DNA from: Microvirga sp. VF16
Lineage (GTDB): Bacteria; Pseudomonadota; Alphaproteobacteria; Rhizobiales; Beijerinckiaceae
Direction: 5' to 3'
Assembly (NCBI RefSeq): GCF_016864375.1
Contig: NZ_CP069357.1
Coordinates: 124,001-188,000, forward strand
Length of the DNA: 64,000 nt
The translations under genes were made by a program, and so were the position numbers. Positions 26,671 to 34,404 of this stretch are shown one piece after another (position 1 is the first letter of the stretch; the number at the start of each line of letters is the position of its first letter). A model generated the notes under the pieces. The model made no database searches, had not been told where the DNA came from, and saw only the letters and a program-made list of their open reading frames with translations.

Positions 26671-26976
26671 GGCAACCTTCCTTAGACAACGGTGCCGGTG
26701 CACGTGATGACACGAACTGGGTGCGCAGGCAGGAGGCGCTCGTAGGCGCGTCCCAAGACGTCCCGACTGCCCCGTCTGACCTCGAAGCCGACCTCAAGGC
26801 GCAGGGGCCGGCGCCTCTTGCAAAGCTTGGCCATCGTGGTCCTCTTCCTCCGCCGGTCTGGCCCATCCAGATCAGGCTGAAGGCTTCAACGTCGGACCGG
26901 TCGAGCGATGGCGCAGGGTCTCGCGAGCAATCGTATGGACAAAGCTGATCGCAAACTTTGCACCATTGTCTACCAC

Positions 26977-27111
26977 GTCACCGTCCCTTTGGGCGCCAAG
27001 CTCCTGAAGGTGACGCCCAAGGCTGTGGACCTGATGCTCGTGCAGCTGGGAGGAGCCTTGCCGAGAGAATTGACCGGCCGGCGACGCTATCGGGCATGGG
27101 GGATTGTGTAG
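26977..27111 (+). pseudogene. RHE_PE00001 family gene, 3' remnant
   Basis: VTVPLGAKLLKVTPKAVDLM, then LVQLGGALPRELTG and RRRYRAWGIV, match the last 44 residues of the intact paralogue at 8069-9211 almost residue for residue. This is the missing end of the gene whose 5' part stops at 21156. Confidence 0.9.
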
Positions 27112-27304
27112 AGCTTCCTCTGGATTGGAGTTGTTAACCTTGTAGGTTTGATGCCAGCATTGTGCTATCGAGCGATCGTTTTAGACTCAGATGTCTACTA
27201 GAGAGCGAAGGCCTGCAGTAATGGGCAGCGACATTTGATTGATGCGCACGTCATCGCGAGCCTTCCTGCTGCGGTGCTGCCACGCGAAAAGGGGCACACG
27301 ACGA

Positions 27305-30300
27305 ATGACCTCATCCAATATTTCAAGCGCTGATGCTATCTCCCAAGCTCCAAAGGTCCTTGGCAGTCGTTTCATGGTGCTTGACGAGATCCGGTCTGGC
27401 GGCATGGGCACGGTGCAGAAGGCAGTTGACCTGCAGACAGGCCAATTCGCCGCTCTCAAGCGTATGAAAACCTCAGGTGACCAACAGCGCCTGAAAACAT
27501 CCTTTCAGCGCGAGGTTGAGGCCCTCCGCAGTCTCGAGCACCCCAACATCATTAAACTCTTGGCTGTGGATCAAGATGACAAGGGCCGCTGGTTCCTCGC
27601 CATGGAATGGATCGACCGCAATCTTGAGGCCTTCGTCCTTGAGCATGGGCCGATGTCTTGGAATCGGTTTCTCAATGACTTTGGACGCCCGCTCCTGGGC
27701 GCAATCGAGCATGCACAAAGGACGCGCAATTTAGTTCACCGCGACCTAAACCCCCGAAACATCTTGGTGACAGATAAGTGCGTTCCGAAGATTACGGACT
27801 ACGGAATTTCTAAGGTTCTCGACGATCGTGACGCTTGGATGCCGGCTGCCGGGAAAACCTTCATAGATGCCCGCACCCCGGGGTTTTCCCCCAAAGAAGC
27901 CGACGACCGCGTGCACTCTCGGAGTCGGGACTGTTTCTCTCTGGCTGCAGTGGCAGTCTTCTGCCTCGTCGGCCGCAAGCTTGAGGGGGACGAAGACCTA
28001 GCTATTGCGCTCCAGGAAGCCCCTTTCCCTGAGGTCGTGCGACCCCTGATCGAGGCCTCCCTATCAGATGATCCCAAGCGGCGCCCTTTCGATGCTGGAA
28101 TAATGCGAGTAGAGCTGGACCGGGCTGAGGAAGCGCGCTCTCGGGCCGGCGCAACTGCTATTCCTTGCTATTTCGATTTGTCCCATAGCACGGAGAGTTA
28201 TCTGCGCGACTTGTTGAACCTTAGAGAACGTGACGCAGTTGAACGCTTCATCCTCGATGAACTCGTGGAGACTCACGCCTTGGCGCTCCAGCGTCGACCT
28301 GACGGCACTACGAACTCTGACCGGATTGAAATCATTGGCGTCACATGGCGTTTCCGGGCACTACTCGGTGGGCGCAGTGGCGGACGCCTCGAAATCATCA
28401 ATGCGTACGAGATCGAGGCTGCCCGCGCCGGAAAGATCCGCGAGGAGTCCTATCGCGTACCACTCGCATTCTCTTTCGGCCGCGCTGCCGACGAAACGAC
28501 AGCGGCAGAGACCCTTCAGGAATTACTCAGCCAGGTTAAACACCACGAAAAGAAAAGGGATGAGGCACGCCGTGCCCTGAGCAGTGAGCGTATATTCAGG
28601 GCATGGAAGGGGTACCTACGCGACCGACTTCACCTTGAGACCAATCGGGCGAATGCGGTCCACTTCACGAACCGACGCATCGAGGGAAGCAAGGTCGTCT
28701 TCACGGCCGACCTTGCACCATCCAGTGACGTTATTGGACAGGATAGATTTGTGCGAGTTGGGGGGCGCCATGTTTTTGGGCGGGTGGCTCAAGTTCTCCT
28801 CGATCAAGTGACCTTGGAGGTCACAAACGGCGATCCTGAGCTCCTGCCTCGGAGGGGAGAACTCCTGCTGAATACTGTTGCTGCAGAGCGATCCCTTGGA
28901 TATCAGAGTTCAGCCCTCGACGCGATTATTTACGACCGGATTGTCAACCCTCGCCTTCGGGCGATTTTACTCGATCCTGCCTGTGCGCGGCTTCCGGAGC
29001 TCGTCGACCCGGAGCAGGTGAAAGGCTCCCGACTAACTGGCGAGAAACTTGCAGTTCTACGGCGGGCTCTCGGAACAACCGAATTTCTGGCCATCGAAGG
29101 TCCGCCAGGGACGAGCAAAACCGACCTCATCTCGGAGATCGCGGTCCGATGGCTCGCGTCCAATTCGGGGCAGCGGATTCTGCTCTCCTCTCAAACCCAT
29201 ACAGCCCTAGACGAGGCGATCGATCGTATCTCGAAACTCAAGGCCGACGGTGCCGCGGCCGTCGTTCGGATCGGCCGGTCTGACGATCCTCGGATTGGGG
29301 AGGTCTCCAAGCCGCTGATGCTGGAACAGAAGGTTGAGGCGTGGGCGGACCAAGTCCGAAGGGCCGCCGAGGAGAACATGGCGATCTGGGCTGAGCAGCG
29401 TGGTGTGGATCGCGCGCTCGTGGCTCTTGGAATGAAGGTTGAGCGTCTTGTGCTGGTTCTTCGCCAGCTAGCCGATATCGAGAGCCGCATCTCTGAGGAA
29501 GAGGCCGAGGTCGATAAAGCCGAGCAGCGGCTAGAACAGGGCGCTGCCACGCCCGATGAGGGCGTGGAACTAGATGAGGCAACGATCGAGATCAGTGATG
29601 AGTTGGCCCTCTTAAAGGCTACTCGCAAGCGGCTCCGCCGGCAGGAGAAAGCAGTCAGAGCCGATCTCGCCTCCAGCCCTGACTTGGGACCGGACCTCGC
29701 ACGCATGAGCGACGTGTCTGAACTCGAGGAGTGGCAAGCAGTGTATCTGAATGGCGATGACACGGTGCGTCAATGTCAGCAGCGCCTCTCCCTACTTGAG
29801 AACTGGTTCCTGCGTGTTGGCCGTACCGGAGATTTCAACGCCGCAGTGCTAAACGGCGCGAAGATCATTGCCGGAACGTGCGTTGGCATCGCTGGCGTTA
29901 AGGGCATTGAGGAAGTCGAATACGATCTCTGCATCGTCGACGAGGCCTCAAAGGCAACCGCAACCGAGATCCTGATCCCTATGTCCCGGAGCCAGCGCTG
30001 GATCATTGTCGGGGACCCAAAGCAGCTTCCTCCTTTCTATGAAGAGTTTGGCGAGCAGCTGCTGGCAGAGTACGACGAAAAAGATGAGATTCGTCCCACG
30101 ATCCTAGACCGTATGGTGGACCCGAAATCCGGTTTGCCGAAGGACTGCCGTGCCGAGCTGAAAATCCAGCACCGTATGGTTACACCGATCGGTAATCTGG
30201 TCAGCGACTGCTTTTATGATGGTACTCTGCAGAGCCCGGTCGCCTCACATGGACTAAAGCTCCATCCGGACATACCAGCCGCAGTCACTTGGTTCACGAC

Positions 30301-30790
30301 GTCACGTAAGCGCCAACGCGAACGTAAAGAGAACCCAGTTGGCAGGACCTTCGACAACGCCCTAGAAGTGGAGTGGACCAAGCGCGTGCTTGATCGTCTG
30401 CAGATGGCGGTGGCCCGTCAGGGGAAAGACGTAACCGTTGCTATCATCTCCGGGTACACCGCTCAGGTAAAGCGATTGGTCAAGATGACAGACCGGAATG
30501 CGTCGGACTGGCCGCTCCTGAAAATTGCCTGCAACAGCGTTGATGCTTTCCAGGGCAAACAAGCGGATGTGTGCATTTATTCAGTAACCCGGTCAAATAC
30601 AAAGCACCGGATAGGCTTCTTGAAGGAAAAGCCTCGCCTCAACGTGGCCCTTTCTCGTGCGCGGTCAGCCCTGATCTTGATAGGAGATCATCACTTTTGC
30701 CGAACCGCCAAAGGCGAGAATCCGTTCAAGCAAGTCATTGACTGGGTAGAGGCACACCCCGATTCTTGTCACATTGGACCATTGCTATGA
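27305..30790 (+). CDS. Ser/Thr protein kinase fused to a UPF1/DNA2-like SF1 helicase
   Basis: I prefer ATG 27305 (AAAAGGGG lies 10 bases upstream) over ATG 27239; residue numbers below count from 27239. Residues 40-295 form a eukaryotic-type kinase: Gly-rich loop SGGMGTV (53-59), Lys in AALKRM (74), catalytic loop HRDLNPRNIL (167-176) and the DFG-equivalent TDYG (186-189). After a linker and an SF1 stalk/barrel region (465-560) comes a helicase: GPPGTSKT (621-628, usual Gly replaced by Ser), a long coiled-coil insert (about 695-860), DEAS (901-904), GDPKQLPP (925-932), QHRM (977-980), VDAFQGKQ (1101-1108) and NVALSRARSAL (1135-1145). Both enzymes look intact. The stop overlaps the next start (ATGA). 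A role in anti-phage defence or DNA processing under phosphorylation control is inferred. Confidence 0.9.
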   Translation: MTSSNISSADAISQAPKVLGSRFMVLDEIRSGGMGTVQKAVDLQTGQFAALKRMKTSGDQQRLKTSFQREVEALRSLEHPNIIKLLAVDQDDKGRWFLAMEWIDRNLEAFVLEHGPMSWNRFLNDFGRPLLGAIEHAQRTRNLVHRDLNPRNILVTDKCVPKITDYGISKVLDDRDAWMPAAGKTFIDARTPGFSPKEADDRVHSRSRDCFSLAAVAVFCLVGRKLEGDEDLAIALQEAPFPEVVRPLIEASLSDDPKRRPFDAGIMRVELDRAEEARSRAGATAIPCYFDLSHSTESYLRDLLNLRERDAVERFILDELVETHALALQRRPDGTTNSDRIEIIGVTWRFRALLGGRSGGRLEIINAYEIEAARAGKIREESYRVPLAFSFGRAADETTAAETLQELLSQVKHHEKKRDEARRALSSERIFRAWKGYLRDRLHLETNRANAVHFTNRRIEGSKVVFTADLAPSSDVIGQDRFVRVGGRHVFGRVAQVLLDQVTLEVTNGDPELLPRRGELLLNTVAAERSLGYQSSALDAIIYDRIVNPRLRAILLDPACARLPELVDPEQVKGSRLTGEKLAVLRRALGTTEFLAIEGPPGTSKTDLISEIAVRWLASNSGQRILLSSQTHTALDEAIDRISKLKADGAAAVVRIGRSDDPRIGEVSKPLMLEQKVEAWADQVRRAAEENMAIWAEQRGVDRALVALGMKVERLVLVLRQLADIESRISEEEAEVDKAEQRLEQGAATPDEGVELDEATIEISDELALLKATRKRLRRQEKAVRADLASSPDLGPDLARMSDVSELEEWQAVYLNGDDTVRQCQQRLSLLENWFLRVGRTGDFNAAVLNGAKIIAGTCVGIAGVKGIEEVEYDLCIVDEASKATATEILIPMSRSQRWIIVGDPKQLPPFYEEFGEQLLAEYDEKDEIRPTILDRMVDPKSGLPKDCRAELKIQHRMVTPIGNLVSDCFYDGTLQSPVASHGLKLHPDIPAAVTWFTTSRKRQRERKENPVGRTFDNALEVEWTKRVLDRLQMAVARQGKDVTVAIISGYTAQVKRLVKMTDRNASDWPLLKIACNSVDAFQGKQADVCIYSVTRSNTKHRIGFLKEKPRLNVALSRARSALILIGDHHFCRTAKGENPFKQVIDWVEAHPDSCHIGPLL

Positions 30791-32304
30791 TGACCCCGGC
30801 GCAAGCGGCCCGACTGTTTGATGTACGCGACGGCTTCGACCTCGTCGATTTCGCGGAGGTTGGCCTGCCTGTCTTTCGACTCACAGTCGAAGCCGTAACG
30901 CTCGCCAAGCAGGAGATGCCCACTACCCACGAGTTCGTGCTGCGGGCGATCATAATTGGTGAGACACAGGCGCATGGTATCGCTCACCTGCTTGGCCTCA
31001 CCGACGAAGTCGTGCTCGACGCCTTGAACCTCCTTGCCTATGACGGCTGCGTCGCCGTCGTACAGCCTGTCGGCGATGAGAACGGTGATGCCTCATGCGA
31101 TCAATATGAGGTAACAGATCTTGGTCTTGAACGTCTGCTCCAGGGCGAGCGAACCCCTCAGGACGAGATCCTTGTGTTCGATTATGACGGGACCCGCCGT
31201 CGCCCCATCAAACTTGGAGCGGAAAGTGTCCGCCGCCCGAAAGAGCTTTCAGAGAGGGGTGCAATTCAGATCCGGCCATACCCCGCTGATCCGCCTGATG
31301 CCTCCCAGCTTCCATTAAACGAAATCGGTCGTGCGGTGCGACGGCTCTCGGGCAAGGAGTTTTCTCGTGGAGTCTTGGCCGTCCGACGAATCGTCCGTCG
31401 TGACAATCTGTTCCGGCCCGCAATAGGGCTCGTTTTCCGGAACCGCGCCACGGAGGAAGTGCAGATCGGCTTCGTGCTTGGGGACCAGCTTGCTGAGGAT
31501 TATGAGATCGAGTTCTCTCGCCACGGTGGCGCAAAGAAGCCTGGCCTCGTTCGCTCTTCCGCCCACGCAGACGCTATGACCGCGCTGCACCACCTCATTG
31601 GTCCGGATCTGTGCGCAAAGCTTGCAGACCCAGAAGAGGTGAGCCGACGCCGACTTGAGGTTGCATTAGCCTCGCGCGAGCGATCTCAGCTTGGTGCCAA
31701 ACTTGAACGCCTTCGCCAACGTCCGAAGCTGCGAGATGCCGAGCGAGAGGATATGTCAGTGCTGGACGAGCGGTTGCGAGCTGCGCGCGAACGCCTCGAT
31801 GAGTTCGACATTCGTCCCCTCGCCCCTTACGAGCAATGGGACCTGTTCAACGAGGCATTGAATGCTGCCAGAAGACGGCTTCTTATCACCTCGACAGATG
31901 TCGATCCCGACGTAACGCATGGCCTTGTCTTGCGCGGACTCAATGAACGCTTGGACGAGGGTGTTGAGGTTCGCATCGAGACATCGGTCGCTCTCAGCAC
32001 CAATCCCAAGGGAAAACCCGGATCGTTCGAGCCCGGTGTAGAGCTCTGGCTGACTGCCCAGCAGAAACTCCGCCTGAACTTGGCGCAACGGGCCCCTGAA
32101 GATCTCTTTTTCCTAATTAAAGACGATAGCTTGGCCGTTGTCTCAAACCGCCCGTTTCTGAGCGGCCGCGAGCGTCCTTTGAGCTTTATTCCCACCGTGG
32201 GTATTGTGACGAGACATCCTGAAGTTGTTGCTGAGATCGCCCGCCTAGCAGGGCTCGACCACGCTGATCCGCTCCATCGCAGAGGGGCACACAGCCGTGA
32301 CTAG
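30787..32304 (+). CDS. winged-helix protein with degenerate PLD-like C-terminal domain
   Basis: ATG 30787 overlaps the kinase-helicase stop (ATGA), so translation is probably coupled. The 505-residue protein starts with a winged-helix region (about 40-115: THEFVLRAIIIGETQAHGIA, DEVVLDALNLLAYDGCVAVV, YEVTDLGLERLL). A central region of about 200 residues has no motif I recognise, followed by a coiled coil (about 290-350). The last 150 residues (APYEQWDLFNEALNAARRRL, LLITSTDVDP, LNERLDEGVEVRIET, DLFFLIKDDSLAVVSNRPFL) resemble half of a phospholipase D fold, but the HxK of the HKD motif is absent, so it is probably not a nuclease. It may be the DNA- or substrate-binding partner of the kinase-helicase. 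Confidence 0.7.
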   Translation: MMTPAQAARLFDVRDGFDLVDFAEVGLPVFRLTVEAVTLAKQEMPTTHEFVLRAIIIGETQAHGIAHLLGLTDEVVLDALNLLAYDGCVAVVQPVGDENGDASCDQYEVTDLGLERLLQGERTPQDEILVFDYDGTRRRPIKLGAESVRRPKELSERGAIQIRPYPADPPDASQLPLNEIGRAVRRLSGKEFSRGVLAVRRIVRRDNLFRPAIGLVFRNRATEEVQIGFVLGDQLAEDYEIEFSRHGGAKKPGLVRSSAHADAMTALHHLIGPDLCAKLADPEEVSRRRLEVALASRERSQLGAKLERLRQRPKLRDAEREDMSVLDERLRAARERLDEFDIRPLAPYEQWDLFNEALNAARRRLLITSTDVDPDVTHGLVLRGLNERLDEGVEVRIETSVALSTNPKGKPGSFEPGVELWLTAQQKLRLNLAQRAPEDLFFLIKDDSLAVVSNRPFLSGRERPLSFIPTVGIVTRHPEVVAEIARLAGLDHADPLHRRGAHSRD

Positions 32305-33106
32305 TTTCAGGCATCGGCTTACGGTCTCGGCCGCCACACACCGTGGACACATTCGACCCACTAACGAGGATGCCATTGCGGTAGGGCACTGGTTCGGGTT
32401 TGGTAATGCTGCCGAGCATGCTGCCGAATACTTCGTGAGCCAACGTGGGATCCTCCTCGCGGTCGCCGACGGCCTCGGTGGTCACCGTGCAGGAGAGATC
32501 GCAAGTCGCTTCCTGGTAGAGCAACTCGTCCGAGGCGTCGATCGTCTGCCGACCGGGGACAGCGATGCCATCGTCGACCTTCTTAAGCACATCGATTTCG
32601 ACCTCAGAGGACAGATGGTTGAAGACACATCCCTGCGCGGAATGGGGAGTACGCTTGCTGCGGCGATCATCACTGAGGGGACACTGACAATTATCAACGT
32701 CGGCGATAGCCGGGCTTACCTATATGATGACGCAGATGGATTCCGGCAGGTCAGTGTTGAAGATGTTCCGCGAGCGGCTGTAGCTATAGGGCTGGAGAGA
32801 GTCGCTTCCGTCGGCTCCCACCATCATACAGGCCGCCGGGCCACGCACGCGATCACGCAGGCATTTGGCGGATCCATCCATCGAACACGTTCTCTTTACC
32901 CTCACATCGTACCGGTTCCGGTGCTGCCCGACGGATGGACATTGCTCTTGTGCTCGGATGGTCTGACCGACATGGTTGGTGATCAGGTTCTCTGCGCGGC
33001 TCTGCACTCTAGTGAACTCAAAGCTGACGCCTTGGTCGCCAAAGCCTTGGGTGCTGGTGGCGAGGACAACGTGTCAGTGATTCTCGCCCGTCTTGAGCAA
33101 GGCTGA
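32297..33106 (+). CDS. PP2C-type Ser/Thr protein phosphatase
   Basis: A GTG start at 32297 overlaps the preceding gene by 8 bases. The 269-residue protein carries the full PPM signature: RPTNED (20-25), DGLGGH (58-63), MGSTLAAAI (116-124), GDSRAY (136-141), SDGLTD (220-225) and GGEDN (254-258). All metal-binding aspartates are there, so it should be an active Mn/Mg-dependent phosphatase. As the third gene of the operon it most likely reverses phosphorylation made by the kinase domain of the first gene, giving an on/off switch for the helicase or its partner. It has no membrane or sensor domain. Confidence 0.92.
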   Translation: MTSFRHRLTVSAATHRGHIRPTNEDAIAVGHWFGFGNAAEHAAEYFVSQRGILLAVADGLGGHRAGEIASRFLVEQLVRGVDRLPTGDSDAIVDLLKHIDFDLRGQMVEDTSLRGMGSTLAAAIITEGTLTIINVGDSRAYLYDDADGFRQVSVEDVPRAAVAIGLERVASVGSHHHTGRRATHAITQAFGGSIHRTRSLYPHIVPVPVLPDGWTLLLCSDGLTDMVGDQVLCAALHSSELKADALVAKALGAGGEDNVSVILARLEQG

Positions 33107-33179
33107 GAAGCGAGCGAGAGGGCAATGAGAAGAGAGCACATCGGGAGCTTTCTTATAGGTTTGGGTTTTCAGCATTGAG

Positions 33180-33668
33180 CTACTGGAACATCGCGGGGAT
33201 TTTCCTCGCGAAATCCTGCATCTCCCGCACGCGCTCTTTGAGGTGCCGTTCCCGATCAGCAGGCTTAATGCCGACACGGTCGCCGATGAGTTCGTAGATC
33301 GGACGGTAATTCGTAGGCTCTGCCGCCATGGCCTGGGCGATCATCTCCGCCCTGAAGATGTCCTTGATGGCGGCCTTCATCATCTGGTCGCGATCAACGG
33401 GTTGCCCGGGAGCGGCGGCCGTCTTAGCGTACCGTTTCGCGAGCGCGGAGCCGGTCTGTCCTCGGAGCGCACGGTGCAAGCCACTCTCCAGGGCGTCCGG
33501 GTCAGCCTCCAGGCGCGCCGCTGCGTCCATGGCGTACGCAGCGAGGAAGCAGGTTTGGCGGACGTGCTCGGCCAGGGGCGGGTGGCTCCCGTTCTTGTCG
33601 ACCATTGCGTCCTCGGAATCAGTGACGCCCAGGACCTCGTCGAGCTCCATGAAGAGCGTGTCCTCCAT
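33180..33668 (-). CDS. unrecognised protein, possibly 5'-truncated
   Basis: This 162-residue, mainly helical protein reads EDTLFMELDEVLGVTDSED, SHPPLAEHVRQTCFLAAYAM, DAAARLEADPDALESGLHRA and ends ERVREMQDFARKIPAMF. There is no recognisable domain. The frame stays open upstream of the ATG at 33668 to a TAA at about 33752 (ARVFDLHLDQTRARPHSAGI) and that part also looks coding, while no ribosome-binding site precedes the ATG. So the gene may have lost its 5' end. It converges on the kinase-helicase operon, 74 bases from the phosphatase stop. Confidence 0.5.
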   Translation of the reverse strand: MEDTLFMELDEVLGVTDSEDAMVDKNGSHPPLAEHVRQTCFLAAYAMDAAARLEADPDALESGLHRALRGQTGSALAKRYAKTAAAPGQPVDRDQMMKAAIKDIFRAEMIAQAMAAEPTNYRPIYELIGDRVGIKPADRERHLKERVREMQDFARKIPAMFQ

Positions 33669-34175
33669 CGTCTCGATGCCGGCGGAATGCGGGCGGGCGC
33701 GGGTTTGATCGAGATGAAGGTCGAAGACACGAGCGGCGGGATCAGTGCTTTACGCCACATGCAAAACGCCACCCCCCAAAGATTTGTGACACTCTAGCTT
33801 ACCTGACGTCGAATTCGAGCATTCGCTTGTAGCATTCAACAACTCTTGCGCTGACTCCAGTTTAGCTCGATCGCGTGAGGCTTGGCACGATGTTACAGAG
33901 GTGCGCCAAGTCGTCCGGCGCTCTGAGCGCGTCTTCAACCCGCAGGTGCTAATTCGACGGGCAAGATGCTATTAGCTCAGACGTCACACTGCCTGTTCGC
34001 ACAACAAAGAGCTGAAAATCTTGGGCCGACCAACTGGCTAATACCTGATCGATCGGTCCGGCCTCTCATCCGAGAACCAGAAGAGCGGTTCCCCGCATGA
34101 TCCGCATGGAGATGCTGGGATTGGCGAAAGCCCGTTCAAGATCCTCTTTGCTCTGGGACATCGATGCCTCAGGAA
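33669..34175. other. gene-free stretch
   Basis: About 500 bases with no supported gene apart from the possible 5' extension of the 33180-33668 gene. I see no repeat or RNA. Confidence 0.4.
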
Positions 34176-34403
34176 TCATTCCGCCCCGCCACGCACAAGC
34201 GCCAGAAGTCCAAGAAACTCCTCGTTCGGCATGTCACTCTTCCAGCTGTTCACGAAACGGCAGACAACCTGAAGATTGCCCTCCGCGTAATGCCCATTGC
34301 TGTCAATTCGATCTAGAGACGCGAGAAGATGGGTGCTCTCATGCTCCCCTCGGAACTGGAGCGGGACGTTCGTGAGGGCGCAACGCCGATTGTCACTGGG
34401 CAT
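34176..34403 (-). CDS. HNH-nuclease-like fragment
   Basis: From an ATG at 34403 the 75-residue product reads NRRCALTNVPLQF, LLASLDRIDSNGHYAEGNL and VVCRFVNSWKSDMPNEEF. The pattern C-x(2)-T, then SLDRIDSxxGY and GNLQVVCxxxN, is the spacing of a family of small HNH-type proteins, though the first His position is replaced by SLDR, as in some of its members. The 5' side is adjacent to the terminal repeat of the IS1182-family element, so this is probably the tail of a longer gene. Nuclease activity cannot be assumed. Confidence 0.55.
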   Translation of the reverse strand: MPSDNRRCALTNVPLQFRGEHESTHLLASLDRIDSNGHYAEGNLQVVCRFVNSWKSDMPNEEFLGLLALVRGGAE

Positions 34404-34404
34404 T

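Larger units (their letters stand above)
21162..26970. mobile_element. serine-recombinase mobile element with nested insertions
   Basis: The element is bounded by a perfect 17-bp inverted repeat, GACAATGGTGCAAAGTT at 21162-21178 and its complement at 26954-26970. It sits inside a RHE_PE00001 gene. Its only own gene is a large serine recombinase on the minus strand. The uninterrupted element would be about 2 kb; the present 5.8 kb comes from an IS3-family element inserted in the recombinase gene, which itself holds an IS30-family and an IS110-family element. No clear target duplication was found; both junctions have GTGAC or GTCAC words. Confidence 0.75.

Noticed and set aside
27305..33106. 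Assignment of the operon to BREX, DISARM or a TerY-P triad
   Set aside because: BREX and DISARM need methyltransferase and further core genes (PglZ, BrxC, DrmA/B) that are absent, and there is no TerY-type vWA protein for a TerY-P triad. The similarity is limited to single domains.
33243..33797. 184-codon plus-strand frame antisense to the orphan protein gene
   Set aside because: Its composition mirrors the opposite strand; the minus-strand frame has the better coding character.
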